Counted from the first letter of the stretch, positions 26,968-36,544 are shown. The stretch: 64,000 nucleotides of DNA from Dyella sp. SG609 (GCF_012275375.1 NZ_JAAZQJ010000013.1:92576-156575); one strand, 5' to 3'. Numbers and translations: made by a program. The notes: generated by a model from the letters alone, not told the origin.

Positions 26968-29900
26968 TTACGGATCGAACTTCTTCTCGACCCCCAGCTG
27001 GATCGACTGGTTGTCCCGCGTGCTGTTGTCCAGCAGGTTCTGGTACTCCAGCCGCATCGACCAGCCCTTCAGCGTCTGCAGCATCACGCCCGCGCCCACC
27101 AGGGTGTGGTTGCGGTTGGTGTTGCCCAGCGCCGCCTGGTACAGCGGGCCGCCCAGCAGATCCGCGTAGCGCATCGCCGCGATGCTCGCGCCCTGGAAGT
27201 CGTGGCGGAATTCCGCCCGCAGCTGCGGCATCCACACGCCGTAGTCGCGCTTGACCACCCACTGCGCGCGCAGGCCCAGCACGCCGGTGCTGGTCTTCAC
27301 GGTCTGGCGCTCGTACTGCAGCGCGTAGACGCTGTCGCCGTGCTCGGTGTAGCTGTCGAGCGTGGCGCGTGCGAAGTCGAAGCGGCCGTACGGCGAGATC
27401 AGCATGCCGTCCTCGGTGCGGTGCTCGTAGCCCACCGAGAGCGAGGCGAAGTACTGCTTGCCGTCGCGGCTGCCGGTCACCGTGTTGCCGTTGTCGGTGA
27501 CGTAGCGGCGCGAGTCGAACGACATCTTCTGGTAGCCGATCAGCGCGTCGACATACACCAGCGGCACCGGGCGGTAGCTGCCGTACACCGCCGCGCTGTA
27601 GGCGTCGACCGTGCTGCGGCTGTCGTGCTTGCCCACGTCGGAGGAGTCGTGGCCGTAGCCGACGCCCACGCCCGCCGCGAAGTTGTCGCCGAAGGCGCGG
27701 TCCGCACCCAGGCTCACGCCCGAGGTGGTGAAGTCGATGCCGTCGCTGCTGCTGCCCGGCAAGGTCTTGCCGAAGTTCACCGCACCGCCGGTCCACACCG
27801 ACCACGTACCCGGCTGGCCCGCCGCGCCGGAGCGCTGGCCCTGGCCCGGCGTCGGCTCGTCCGGCTGCACCAGGAAGCGGCGGCCCCAATCTTCACGACC
27901 CCAGTCGTCGTCGCGGCCGTGCAGGCCCGCCATCGGGTCGCGGTTCTGCCGTGCGCTGGCCGAGCTGAAGCTGATGCCGTTGCTGAAGCCGCCGCCACCG
28001 GCGCCGGTGTGCAGGGTTTCCAGGCGGCGCTGGAAGTTGTCGATCTGGCCCACCGCCAGGCGGCGTGCCGAATCGGCCTGCGCCTGCAGGATGCCCAGCA
28101 CTTCGGCGTCCTTCGACGGATCGCTGCGGCCGGTCACGGTGATGTTCACCGTCGCCGTGGCGGAAGTGGCGTAGGCATTGCTCAGCGTGTAGCTGACCTG
28201 CGCCTGGCCGCTGTAGCTGTTGGCCGCGGTGAATTCCAGCGTATAGCCCGAGGTTCCGCTGTTGTGGATGTGCGCGTTGCCCGCCGCGGCCGGCGACACC
28301 GAGATCAGCGTGGCGCCGGTGAACGGACCGCCGTGCGCCGCCGTGGTCAGGTCCACCTGCACCGTGCGGCCGGCCACCACGTTGGCGGTCAGCGCCGCCG
28401 GCAGCGGGATCGGATTCACGGTGACGGTGATGTGCGCCGGCGTGGAGGTGCCGAACGGGTTGGACAGCGTGTAGTCCATGCCCACCGCGCCCGAGGCGTC
28501 CTGCGGCGCCGTGTACACGATGTCGGTGCCGCTCACCGCCGCCGTGCCCTTGGCGGGCGGCGTGGTAATGGCCACGCCGGTGAACGGCGAGCCGGTGGCG
28601 CCGGCGGTGGCGTGGATGGTGACCGACTGGCCGGCCAGCACGGTGCCGCTCTGCGCCGCCGCGACCGGCACGGCCAGCGGCGTCACGGTGACGGTCACCG
28701 TGGCGGGCGCCGAGGTGCCGCCGGGGCCGCTGGCCGTGTAGGTGAAGGTGTCGGTGCCGAAGAAGTTCGTCGCCGGCGTGTACACCGCATTGAGGCCGCT
28801 CACCGTCGCCGCGCCGTGCGCCGGAGCCTGCGCCACCGCGATGCTGGTGATCGGGCCGGTGTCGTTGGCGGTGACGTTGATGGTGACGGGCGCGTTCGCC
28901 GGCGTGCTGGCGGTGTCGTTCACCGCCACCGGCACGGGCTGGTTGATGCCCACCGTATAGGCCTGGCTGCCGGTGAAGCCGTTGGTGTCGGTGGCCGTCA
29001 CGGTGAAGCTGTAGTTGCCCGCCGCGGTCGGCGTGCCGCTGATCGCGCCCGCGCTGCTCAGCGCGATGCCGGGCGGCAGCGCACCCGCCGTGAGGCTGTA
29101 GGTGAAGCTGCCGCTGCCGCCGCTGGCGCTCACCGTCTGGCTGTAGGCCACGCCCACCTGGCCGCCCGGCAAGGTGGTGCGGGTGAAGGTGATGGCCGGC
29201 GCGTTCACCGTCACCGTATAGGCCTGGCTGCCGCTGAAGCCGAAGCCGTCGGTCGCCTTGACGGTGAAGCTGTAGGGGCCGGCGGTGGTCGGCGTGCCGC
29301 TGATGACGCCGGCGCTGCTCAGCGCGATGCCTGGCGGCAGCGCGCCGGAGAGCAGGCTGAAGGTGTAGCCGCCGTTGCCGCCGCTCGCGGTCAGCGGCTG
29401 GTTGTACGCGACGCTGCCGGTGAACGCCGCCAGCGTGGTCGGCGTGATGGCGATCGTCGGCGCATTCACCGTGACGGTATAGGCCTGGCTGCCGCTGAAG
29501 CCGAAGCCGTCGGTGGCCTTGACGGTGAAGTTGTAGGAGCCCGGCGTGGTCGGCGTACCCGACACGATGCCGGCGCTGCTCAGCGCAATGCCGGCCGGCA
29601 GCGCACCCGCCGTGAGGCTGAAGGTGTAGCCGCCGTTGCCGCCGCTGGCCGTGATCGTCTGGCTGTAGGCGACGCCGCCCGAACCCGCCGGCAGCGTGGC
29701 CGGGGTGAGCGTGATGGCCGGCGCGTTCACCGTGAAGGCGTAGGCCTGGCTGCCGGTGAAGCCGTGGCCATCGGTGGCGGTGACGGTGAAGTTGTAGGTG
29801 CCGGCCGTGGTCGGCGTGCCGGACAGCACGCCGCCGCTGGTCAGGCCGATGCCCGGCGGCAGTGCGCCGGCCGAGAGGCTGTAGGCATAGGTGCCGTTGC

Positions 29901-32844
29901 CGCCGCTCGCGGTGATCGTCTGGTTGTAGGCGACACCGCCGGTGCCCGCCGGCAGCGTGGACGGCGCCAGGACGACCGTCGGCGCGGCCAGCACCAGCGC
30001 CACCGGCTGGGTCGCCGTGAACGGCGCGCCGGTGCCGGTGCTGCTGTCGGTCGCCCGCACGGTGAAGTTGAAGGTGCCGGCGACCGTCGGCGTGCCGGAC
30101 AGCACGCCGCTCGACGAGAGCGACAGGCCCGCCGGCAAGGTGCCCACGCTGAGCGCGTAGGTGTACGTCGGCGTGCCGCCGCTGGCGGTGAAGGTGTGGC
30201 TGTAGGCCACTTCCGCCGTGCCGCTGGCCGGCGCGGCGGAGGTGAACACCACCGTGCCCGCGCCCACCGTGCCGCTATAGGCCTGGCTGCCGGTGAAGCC
30301 GCCGCTGTCGGTGGCGGTGATGGTGAAGCTGTAGGCGCCCGCCGCGGTCACCGTGCCGCTGAGCACGCCCGAGCTGCCGTCCAGGCTGAGGCCTGCCGGC
30401 AGCACGCCGGAGCTGACGCTGTAGGTGAACGTGGCCGGATGGCCTTCGGAGGCGGTGATCGCCTGGCTGTAGGCCACGCCCACCGACGGTGCCGGCAGGC
30501 TGCCCGGCGACAGCGTGATGGTCGGCGCGACGATCGCCAGCGTGTAGCTGCCCGACACGTGGAACGGTGCGCTGGTGCCGGTGGAGCTGTCGGTCGCCTG
30601 CACCGTGAAGTTGAAGTTGCCGGCCGCGGTCGGCGTGCCGGACAGCGTGCCGGTGGACGACAGCGTCACGCCCGGCGGCAGTGCGCCCGAAGTGATTGCA
30701 TAGGTGTAGGGCGAGGTGCCGTTGGCGGCGGTGAAGCTGCCGCTCACCGCCACGCCGGCCGTGCCGTTGATGGTGGTGCCGGTGCTGGGCGTCAGCGTCA
30801 GCGTCGGCGCGTTCACCGTCAGGGTGTAGGCGCTGCTGCCGGTGTACGGACCGGTGCCGGTGCTGCTGTCGGTCGCGGTGATGGTCAGGTTGTAGGCGCC
30901 GGCACCGGTAGGCGTGCCGGTGATCGCACCGCTGCTGCTCAGGCTCAGGCCCGGCGGCAGCGAACCCGCGGTCACCGCATAGGTGTACGCGCTGGTGCCG
31001 CCGGAGGCCGTGACGTTCTGCGAGTACGAGCCCGCCACCGTCGCGTTGGGCAGCGAAGCCGGCGCAAGGGTGATGCTCGGCGCGTTCACGGTAAGCGTCA
31101 GCGCACCGCTGGTGGCGCTGAACGGACCGGTGCCGGTGCTGCTGTCGGTGGCGGTCACGGTGAAGTTGAACGTACCGCCCGCGGTCGGCGTACCCGACAG
31201 CGTGCCGTTGCTGGCCAGCGTGATGCCCGCCGGCAAGCTGCCGGAAGCGATCGTATAGCTGTACGGCGCGGTGCCGCCGGTGGCGCCCGCCAGCGAGCGG
31301 CTGTAGGCGGTACCCACCGTGGCCGGCAGCGGATTGGTCGGCGCGTAGCTGATGGTGGGCGCGGCGATGGTCAGCGTCAGCGTGCCGCTGGTGGCGCTGA
31401 ACGGGCCGGTGCCGGTGCTGCTGTCGGTGGCCTTCACCGTGAAGTTGAACGTGCCGTTCGCGGTGGGCGTGCCGGACAGCGTGCCGTTGCTGGCCAGCGT
31501 GATGCCGGCCGGCAGCGCGCCGGAAGCGATGGTGTAGCTGTACGGCGTGGCGCCGCCGCTGGCGCCGGCGAGCGACTGGCTGTACGCGGTGCCGACGGTG
31601 CCGGCCGCGGGGCTGGACGGCGTGTAGGTGATGGTGGGGGGCGAGACGGTGATCGTCGCGGTGGCGGGTGCGGAGGTGCCGCTCGCGTTAGTTGCCGTGT
31701 ACGTGAAGCTGTCGGGACCGGCGTAGCCGGGCGTCGGCGTATACGTGATCGACGTACCGCTCGCGGTGGCCGTGCCGTGCGCGGCTTGCGTGCCGACGGC
31801 GACGGAGGCCGGCGCACCGCCGGTGATGTTGAGCGTGATCGGATTGTTGGTGCTGTTGTAGGCGACGGTGGCGCTGACCGGGTTGGCGACGGGGGGCGGC
31901 AGGGTCTGGACAGTGACATTAAAAATAGTGGCGGAGAAGAATCCGCCCGTGTCGGTCACTCTTACGGTGAAGCTCTTCGCACCCGCCGTCGTAGGCGTAC
32001 CGCTGATTGTTCCGTTGCTCGCAAGCACCAGGCCGGTGGGAAGCGTGGTGCCGCCGTCGAGCGTATAGGTGTAAGGCGCCGTGCCACCAGTCGCAGTCAG
32101 CGTGAAGCTGTAGGGCGTGTTGATGATCGGATTGCTGGGCGTGTTCGTGATGTGGACGTTCGGCGCCGCGATCGTGACCGTATAACTTTGAATGCCGGTC
32201 ACGCTGGCGCTATCGGTCGCAGTGACGGTAAACGAGTAAGTGTTGTCCGTCGTCGGCGTGCCTGAAATCACACCGGCCGTACTAAGGCTTAGCCCGGGCG
32301 GCAGCGTGCCGCTGGTAACCGCATAGGTATACGGCGCAGTGCCGCCGGAGGCGCTCAAGGTGGTGGAGCTGTAGGTGACAGCCACGGTGCCCGAGGGCAG
32401 CGTCGTCGGCGTAATGTTGATAGGCGAAGTGTGCGGCGCAATGTTCAACGTCACGGTAATGGCGGGATCCGTGCCGCCGAGACCGTCGTCGAACTTGAAG
32501 GAGTCCGTCGTGGCTCCATCGCCGTTATTGACATAAGTGATCTTGCGAAGGCTGTAGTCGGTGGTCTGCGCCGAACCGTGACTGGCCGGAACCGTGACAT
32601 CACCGATCACATTGAAGGAAGAGCCGCTGCAGCTTACGGGCACGTCGATGACGATGGTGCCGCCTGAGGGCACCGGTGACCCGACGCTCGCATTGGGCGG
32701 CGTGAAGTCCGGGCAGCTTGCGTAGGACATGCCGGGCAAGGCCAGCATGACGCACAGCAATAAAAATGCAGTCCAGCGGCCGAATAAATGACGGCCGAGC
32801 CCATGGCGCATCGCATCGCGATGCTTCGACTCCGTATGCCACAT
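26968..32844 (-). CDS. Autotransporter adhesin with 12 He_PIG-type Ig-like repeats
   Basis: The 1958-residue protein has a long signal peptide (FGRWTAFLLLCVMLALPGMSYAS). The passenger holds twelve Ig-like repeats of about 85 residues between about 120 and 1290, each with a core such as LPPGLSLSTAGVISGTPTT ... FTVTATD. There is one cadherin-like/Big_9-like unit near 330-410 (HGTATASGTSITYTP) and three more near 1300-1575. A linker follows, then a C-terminal autotransporter barrel from about 1678 (GTWSVWTGGAVNFGK) ending VEKKFDP. It should be anchored in the outer membrane with the passenger outside, as an adhesin. The ATG at 32844 has GGGGA nearby; a later ATG 12 codons in would also keep the signal peptide. 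Near-identical repeats (about 250-bp period at 29211 and 29463) invite recombination. Confidence 0.88.
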   Translation of the reverse strand: MWHTESKHRDAMRHGLGRHLFGRWTAFLLLCVMLALPGMSYASCPDFTPPNASVGSPVPSGGTIVIDVPVSCSGSSFNVIGDVTVPASHGSAQTTDYSLRKITYVNNGDGATTDSFKFDDGLGGTDPAITVTLNIAPHTSPINITPTTLPSGTVAVTYSSTTLSASGGTAPYTYAVTSGTLPPGLSLSTAGVISGTPTTDNTYSFTVTATDSASVTGIQSYTVTIAAPNVHITNTPSNPIINTPYSFTLTATGGTAPYTYTLDGGTTLPTGLVLASNGTISGTPTTAGAKSFTVRVTDTGGFFSATIFNVTVQTLPPPVANPVSATVAYNSTNNPITLNITGGAPASVAVGTQAAHGTATASGTSITYTPTPGYAGPDSFTYTATNASGTSAPATATITVSPPTITYTPSSPAAGTVGTAYSQSLAGASGGATPYSYTIASGALPAGITLASNGTLSGTPTANGTFNFTVKATDSSTGTGPFSATSGTLTLTIAAPTISYAPTNPLPATVGTAYSRSLAGATGGTAPYSYTIASGSLPAGITLASNGTLSGTPTAGGTFNFTVTATDSSTGTGPFSATSGALTLTVNAPSITLAPASLPNATVAGSYSQNVTASGGTSAYTYAVTAGSLPPGLSLSSSGAITGTPTGAGAYNLTITATDSSTGTGPYTGSSAYTLTVNAPTLTLTPSTGTTINGTAGVAVSGSFTAANGTSPYTYAITSGALPPGVTLSSTGTLSGTPTAAGNFNFTVQATDSSTGTSAPFHVSGSYTLAIVAPTITLSPGSLPAPSVGVAYSQAITASEGHPATFTYSVSSGVLPAGLSLDGSSGVLSGTVTAAGAYSFTITATDSGGFTGSQAYSGTVGAGTVVFTSAAPASGTAEVAYSHTFTASGGTPTYTYALSVGTLPAGLSLSSSGVLSGTPTVAGTFNFTVRATDSSTGTGAPFTATQPVALVLAAPTVVLAPSTLPAGTGGVAYNQTITASGGNGTYAYSLSAGALPPGIGLTSGGVLSGTPTTAGTYNFTVTATDGHGFTGSQAYAFTVNAPAITLTPATLPAGSGGVAYSQTITASGGNGGYTFSLTAGALPAGIALSSAGIVSGTPTTPGSYNFTVKATDGFGFSGSQAYTVTVNAPTIAITPTTLAAFTGSVAYNQPLTASGGNGGYTFSLLSGALPPGIALSSAGVISGTPTTAGPYSFTVKATDGFGFSGSQAYTVTVNAPAITFTRTTLPGGQVGVAYSQTVSASGGSGSFTYSLTAGALPPGIALSSAGAISGTPTAAGNYSFTVTATDTNGFTGSQAYTVGINQPVPVAVNDTASTPANAPVTINVTANDTGPITSIAVAQAPAHGAATVSGLNAVYTPATNFFGTDTFTYTASGPGGTSAPATVTVTVTPLAVPVAAAQSGTVLAGQSVTIHATAGATGSPFTGVAITTPPAKGTAAVSGTDIVYTAPQDASGAVGMDYTLSNPFGTSTPAHITVTVNPIPLPAALTANVVAGRTVQVDLTTAAHGGPFTGATLISVSPAAAGNAHIHNSGTSGYTLEFTAANSYSGQAQVSYTLSNAYATSATATVNITVTGRSDPSKDAEVLGILQAQADSARRLAVGQIDNFQRRLETLHTGAGGGGFSNGISFSSASARQNRDPMAGLHGRDDDWGREDWGRRFLVQPDEPTPGQGQRSGAAGQPGTWSVWTGGAVNFGKTLPGSSSDGIDFTTSGVSLGADRAFGDNFAAGVGVGYGHDSSDVGKHDSRSTVDAYSAAVYGSYRPVPLVYVDALIGYQKMSFDSRRYVTDNGNTVTGSRDGKQYFASLSVGYEHRTEDGMLISPYGRFDFARATLDSYTEHGDSVYALQYERQTVKTSTGVLGLRAQWVVKRDYGVWMPQLRAEFRHDFQGASIAAMRYADLLGGPLYQAALGNTNRNHTLVGAGVMLQTLKGWSMRLEYQNLLDNSTRDNQSIQLGVEKKFDP

Positions 32845-33135
32845 GACTTGTCCCCTGCTTGCCCGTCTTCCCAACGGGCGGGCACCTGGCGGCGCCAATG
32901 TGAAAGCTGCCGTGGCTCGTGAACGAGCAGCCGCGGTACCGGACCCCCTCCGCCGGACAGCTGTCAGCCTTGCCTGGCGGTCCTGCACCTTCCCCTAAGT
33001 GCCTACCCTCCTTGGGCAAGCAACGCAATATTGTGACCTTGCGCACGAAGTGCTTGTCAAGATGCCGGCCGCGCGCGAAAGTTAAGCGATCCGGCCAGGG
33101 GCTCTTTTCGCCGGCACAACCAAGGGGGAAAACTC

Positions 33136-33636
33136 ATGTCACAACCCTTTCTCGGGCAGGTCATGCCCGTGGCGTTCAATTTCGCGCCCAAGGGATTCGC
33201 TTTCTGCAATGGACAGCTGCTGCCGATCGCGCAGAACCAGGCATTGTTCTCGCTGCTAGGTACGTACTACGGCGGCAACGGCACCACGAATTTCCAGCTG
33301 CCCGATCTGCGCAGCCGCACGCCGGTAGGCTCCAACAGTGGTGCGGACATCGGCCAGATCGGCGGCGTCGAGAACGTCACGCTGCTGACCGCCAATCTGC
33401 CGTCGCATAACCATGGCTTCAATGCCAATACGGCTGCCGCCACCGCAGTCGATCCCAGCAAGGGGCTCTTTGGCAATACCGGTTCCGAGCAGATTTACGG
33501 CGCCAACACCGGTACGCAGATCGCGCTCAATGTGCTCGACAACGCGGGCCAGACGCTCCCGCACTCCAATCTGCAGCCATACCTGGTGCTGAATTTCTGC
33601 ATCGCGCTCAATGGCATCTATCCCTCGCGCAGCTGA
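33136..33636 (+). CDS. Tail-collar domain protein 1 (MdpB type)
   Basis: The 166-residue protein has the phage tail-collar fold: FNFAPKGFAFCNGQLLPIAQ, ALFSLLGTYYGGNGTTNFQL, PDLRSRTPVG, and a conserved end (NLQPYLVLNFCIALNGIYPS). No signal peptide is seen. A clear Shine-Dalgarno (AGGGGGA) precedes the ATG. It is the first of three homologous tandem genes, divergent from the autotransporter. The family includes the microcystin-dependent protein MdpB of cyanobacteria; the cellular role is unknown. No phage genes are nearby. Confidence 0.88.
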   Translation: MSQPFLGQVMPVAFNFAPKGFAFCNGQLLPIAQNQALFSLLGTYYGGNGTTNFQLPDLRSRTPVGSNSGADIGQIGGVENVTLLTANLPSHNHGFNANTAAATAVDPSKGLFGNTGSEQIYGANTGTQIALNVLDNAGQTLPHSNLQPYLVLNFCIALNGIYPSRS

Positions 33637-33650
33637 CCGGAGCCCCCGCC

Positions 33651-34181
33651 ATGTCTCAACCATATGTTGGCGAAGTCCGCCTGTTTCCCTACAACTTCGC
33701 GCCGAACGGCTGGTTCGATTGCGATGGCAGCCTGCTTCCCATCTCTGAGTACGAAGTGCTGTACACCTTGCTCGGCACCACTTATGGCGGTGACGGCGTG
33801 ACCACGTTCGGCCTGCCCAACCTCTGCGGGCGCGTGCCGATTCATCAAGGCACCGGACTTGGCATGGGTACGTACGTGCTGGGCCAGCTGGCCGGTACCG
33901 AGTCGGTCACGCTGCTGCCCAACCAGATGCCGGCACATACCCATGCTTACTATGCCGTGAGTTCGGCCGGCGGTGCCGCCGCGCCAGCCGCTACGTTGCA
34001 GCTTGGCGCGGTCAGCGGTGATGTGCTTTATACGACCAGCACCGCAAGCATCCCCAGTGTTCCCATGGCAACTTCCGCCGTCGGCTCCATGGGCAACAGC
34101 CAGCCGCACGAGAACACCATGCCGTCGCTGGTCGCGCGCTTCTGCATCGCCTGGGCCGGCGTCTTCCCCTCCCAGGGTTGA
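33651..34181 (+). CDS. Tail-collar domain protein 2 (MdpB type)
   Basis: The 176-residue paralogue of the preceding gene starts 14 nt after its stop. Shared features are YNFAPNGWFDCDGSLLPISE, EVLYTLLGTTYGGDGVTTFG, LPNLCGRVPIHQG and VTLLPNQMPAHTHA. The C-terminus (MPSLVARFCIAWAGVFPSQG) is the most diverged of the three. GGAG lies just upstream of the start. Confidence 0.88.
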   Translation: MSQPYVGEVRLFPYNFAPNGWFDCDGSLLPISEYEVLYTLLGTTYGGDGVTTFGLPNLCGRVPIHQGTGLGMGTYVLGQLAGTESVTLLPNQMPAHTHAYYAVSSAGGAAAPAATLQLGAVSGDVLYTTSTASIPSVPMATSAVGSMGNSQPHENTMPSLVARFCIAWAGVFPSQG

Positions 34182-34212
34182 TGCTCATCGATAGATTACA
34201 AGGACCAACATC

Positions 34213-34752
34213 ATGAGCGATCCCTTCATTGGCGAGATCCAGATCTACGCTTTTAATTTCGCCCCCTACAACTGGGCCATGTGCCAAGGGCAATTGATGC
34301 CGATCCAGCAGAACACGGCATTGTTCTCGCTGCTGGGCGTTACATTCGGCGGCAATGGCACCTCCAACTACCAATTGCCGAACTACGTTGGCAACGCCGC
34401 GTGCGGCCAGGGTGCCGGTCCCGGACTGACGCCGCGCGTCATGGGCGAAACGTTCGGCTCGGATAGCGTCACGCTGCTGACCAATGAGATGCCGGCGCAC
34501 AACCACAACGCTCGCATCTATAACCAGACCGACGCCACCAAGCGCACCGGTACACCCGTAACCGGCGCGGCCATCATCCCGCTGCAGAAGCCGGGCATGA
34601 AGACATTCACCGCAGACCCATCTTTCAACACCACCTTCCCGCCAGCGACGATCGGTGTCGCGGGCGGCAGCACGGCACACGAAAACCAGCAGCCCTACCT
34701 CACGCTGAATTTCTGCATCTGCCTGTCGGGTGTCTTCCCGCAGCGTCCGTGA
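34213..34752 (+). CDS. Tail-collar domain protein 3 (MdpB type)
   Basis: The 179-residue third paralogue has FNFAPYNWAMCQGQLMPIQQ, ALFSLLGVTFGGNGTSNYQL, VTLLTNEMPAHNHNAR and NQQPYLTLNFCICLSGVFPQ. AAGGA precedes the ATG. Its stop overlaps the GTG start of the acetyltransferase gene. Three non-identical copies in a row suggest a hetero-oligomeric assembly; that is inference. Confidence 0.88.
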   Translation: MSDPFIGEIQIYAFNFAPYNWAMCQGQLMPIQQNTALFSLLGVTFGGNGTSNYQLPNYVGNAACGQGAGPGLTPRVMGETFGSDSVTLLTNEMPAHNHNARIYNQTDATKRTGTPVTGAAIIPLQKPGMKTFTADPSFNTTFPPATIGVAGGSTAHENQQPYLTLNFCICLSGVFPQRP

Positions 34753-35312
34753 GCACGGCCCATGCACTGACCTTTCCCCCGTTGCGGGCAGCCTGGCTGC
34801 CCGCAACGGGGAAAGACCTCCCGCCCGGCCTGAGCTGGCGCGAAGCGCAAAACACGGACCTGCCCTTCTTCCGCAAGCTCTACGCCGACGTGCGCGCCGA
34901 CGAACTCGCGCTCACCCCCTGGCCCGACGCGGTGCGCCAGGCCTTTCTCGACAGCCAGTTCACCCTGCAGCACCAGCACTACACCGCGCACTACCAGCCG
35001 TCGGATTACCTGGTGATCGAAGACACCGGCACGCCGATTGGCCGCCTGTACCTGCACCACGACGGACGGGAGGCCAACGTCATCGACATCGCCCTGCTCT
35101 CGGCCACGCGTGGCCGCGGCTTCGGTTCGTCATTGCTGAAGCTGGTGCAGCAGACCGCGCATCGCGACGGCCTGGCCAGCGTGATGCTGCACGTCGAACA
35201 CCGCAATACCGGCGCGCGCCGGCTCTACGAACGCATGGGTTTCGCCGTGGAGGAAGACATCGGCAGCCACCTGCGCATGCGCTGGATGGCCGCCGCGGTG
35301 GCGCTCAGTTGA
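34749..35312 (+). CDS. GNAT-family N-acetyltransferase of the collar cluster
   Basis: The 187-residue protein has the GNAT core: GTPIGRLYLHHD, NVIDIALLSATRGRGFGSSL and ARRLYERMGFAVEEDIGSHL (acetyl-CoA loop RGRGFG). It starts at GTG 34749, overlapping the third collar gene (GTGA), so it is translationally coupled to it. Acetylation of a collar protein or of a partner is a possible role; this is inference. It converges with, and overlaps by 8 nt, the DUF6916-like gene. Confidence 0.85.
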   Translation: MSTAHALTFPPLRAAWLPATGKDLPPGLSWREAQNTDLPFFRKLYADVRADELALTPWPDAVRQAFLDSQFTLQHQHYTAHYQPSDYLVIEDTGTPIGRLYLHHDGREANVIDIALLSATRGRGFGSSLLKLVQQTAHRDGLASVMLHVEHRNTGARRLYERMGFAVEEDIGSHLRMRWMAAAVALS

Positions 35313-35601
35313 ACAGCGCCTGGTAGATGAAACCGGTCTGGTCGCGCGCGACCGGCACCAGGAAGATGCCGAACTCGCCGATGCTGGCGTGCTTCATCTG
35401 GTAGATCTTCTGCGGGAACACGATCGCCGCCTCGTGGCGGAACAGCAGCGAGAACGGCGAGCGCACCATGCCCTGGTACTGCTGCACCGGCAGCGGCCGG
35501 GCCTCCACCAAGGCAAACGGTGCGTTGCCGTCGTGATCCAGGGCGACCGTGAAGGTCTCGCCCACATGTCCCGCGAAATGTTCCAGAGCAAAGAATTGCA
35601 T
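35305..35601 (-). CDS. DUF6916-like small protein linked to collar genes
   Basis: The 98-residue protein starts MQFFALEHFAGHVGETFTVA and contains VEARPLPVQQYQGMVRSPFS, LLFRHEAA and GEFGIFLVPVARD. I recognise it as the small beta-rich protein commonly next to tail-collar/MdpB genes (DUF6916-like). No signal or membrane segment is seen. It converges on the GNAT gene. The function is unknown. Confidence 0.7.
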   Translation of the reverse strand: MQFFALEHFAGHVGETFTVALDHDGNAPFALVEARPLPVQQYQGMVRSPFSLLFRHEAAIVFPQKIYQMKHASIGEFGIFLVPVARDQTGFIYQALFN

Positions 35602-35683
35602 CGCGCCGCCCCCTTACGCCGCCGATGGAATGGGCGCCGAGTGTCGCACAGAAGCGGCGGCGAATCGCGTGTCGGCAGCGCCG

Positions 35684-35914
35684 TTACTGCATGTGCACGA
35701 GCCCGCTGCCGATGCCCTGGCACAGGCGCAGCGAAAGCTTGCGACCGCGATCGAGCAGGCGGCGCATGGCCTCGCCGCTGCCTGCGGGTGCGGCGTCCGG
35801 ATGTTCGGCGGCCTCCTCCGTTACCAGGCGCTGCGCCAGTTGCGGATCGGCGACGTAGCCATGCAGGAACAGCAGCGCGGTCCACAGCGAAGGCTTGGAT
35901 GATGCCGGGTCCAT
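35684..35914 (-). CDS. Small hypothetical protein
   Basis: The 76-residue ORF starts MDPASSKPSLWTALLFLHGY and is otherwise helical and charged (LAQRLVTEEAAEHP, MRRLLDRGRKLSLRL). GGAGA sits 6-10 nt before the ATG, supporting translation. It lies 13 nt after the glutathione-transferase gene and 83 nt before the DUF6916-like gene on the same strand, so it may belong to either. I do not recognise a family. Confidence 0.55.
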   Translation of the reverse strand: MDPASSKPSLWTALLFLHGYVADPQLAQRLVTEEAAEHPDAAPAGSGEAMRRLLDRGRKLSLRLCQGIGSGLVHMQ

Positions 35915-35926
35915 GGAAGTCTCCGC

Positions 35927-36541
35927 TCAGTCGTGTGTCGCACCGCTCAAGGCGGTGGCTTGCATGGAAGCACGCGATGAGAACCGCTCGTACCACGCGG
36001 CGAGCCGCGGGCGGCCGGCGCGGAAATCGTAGACCTCGCGGAATTCGATCCAGCTCAGCGCGGTGGCGAGCGCGATCGTGCCGAGGTCGACGGCGCCCTC
36101 ATCGATCTCACGTTCCAGGTAATCGCAAGTCGCCGCGATCTTCTCGCGATACGCATCGACCAGCACCGGCCAGCGCAGCGCCTCCGGCCTGCGCTCGATA
36201 TCCCAGCGTGCCGCAATACCCGCATCGGCGATACCTTGCGCCAGAGCCTGCATGCGCAGCACGCCATAGCGCGCGGCAGTCTGCATGGGAATCAGCTTCG
36301 GCCCACCGTGCAGACCATCGAGGTATTCGCAGATCACGCCGGAGTCGAACAGAACCTCACCATCGTCAAGCAGCAGCACGGGCACCTTGCCCAGCGGATT
36401 GACCGCATACACCGCTTCGTTGCGCCGCGTGGGGCTGGTTTCGTGATGGATCACGTCGAGCTGGCCTGCCAACCCGGTTTCGTGCGCGGCGACGAGCACC
36501 TTGCGGGCATAAGGCGAGTGAGTCTGATAGAGGAGTTTCAT
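35927..36541 (-). CDS. Glutathione S-transferase family protein
   Basis: The 204-residue protein has the thioredoxin-fold N-terminus (MKLLYQTHSPYARKVLVAAH, NPLGKVPVLLLDDGEVLFDS with the cis-Pro KVPV glutathione site). A helical C-terminal domain follows (ATALSWIEFREVYDFR). The SPYARKV segment carries the likely catalytic Ser. It starts 3 nt after the dehydratase stop, so the two are probably co-transcribed. Confidence 0.88.
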   Translation of the reverse strand: MKLLYQTHSPYARKVLVAAHETGLAGQLDVIHHETSPTRRNEAVYAVNPLGKVPVLLLDDGEVLFDSGVICEYLDGLHGGPKLIPMQTAARYGVLRMQALAQGIADAGIAARWDIERRPEALRWPVLVDAYREKIAATCDYLEREIDEGAVDLGTIALATALSWIEFREVYDFRAGRPRLAAWYERFSSRASMQATALSGATHD

Positions 36542-36544
36542 GGG

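Noticed and set aside
28900..31650. Regular repeats resembling a CRISPR array
   Set aside because: The period is about 250 bp, the repeats are in frame and encode Ig-like domains, and there are no short unique spacers or cas genes.
26596..32265. 1889-codon plus-strand open frame opposite the autotransporter
   Set aside because: It is an antisense shadow of GC-rich repeat coding sequence, full of Arg/Gly/His/Ala low-complexity runs, with no recognisable domain. The minus-strand reading has a signal peptide, Ig repeats and a barrel.
33136..34752. Prophage tail region
   Set aside because: Only collar-domain proteins are present; there is no integrase, capsid, terminase, lysis or tail-tube gene within tens of kilobases.
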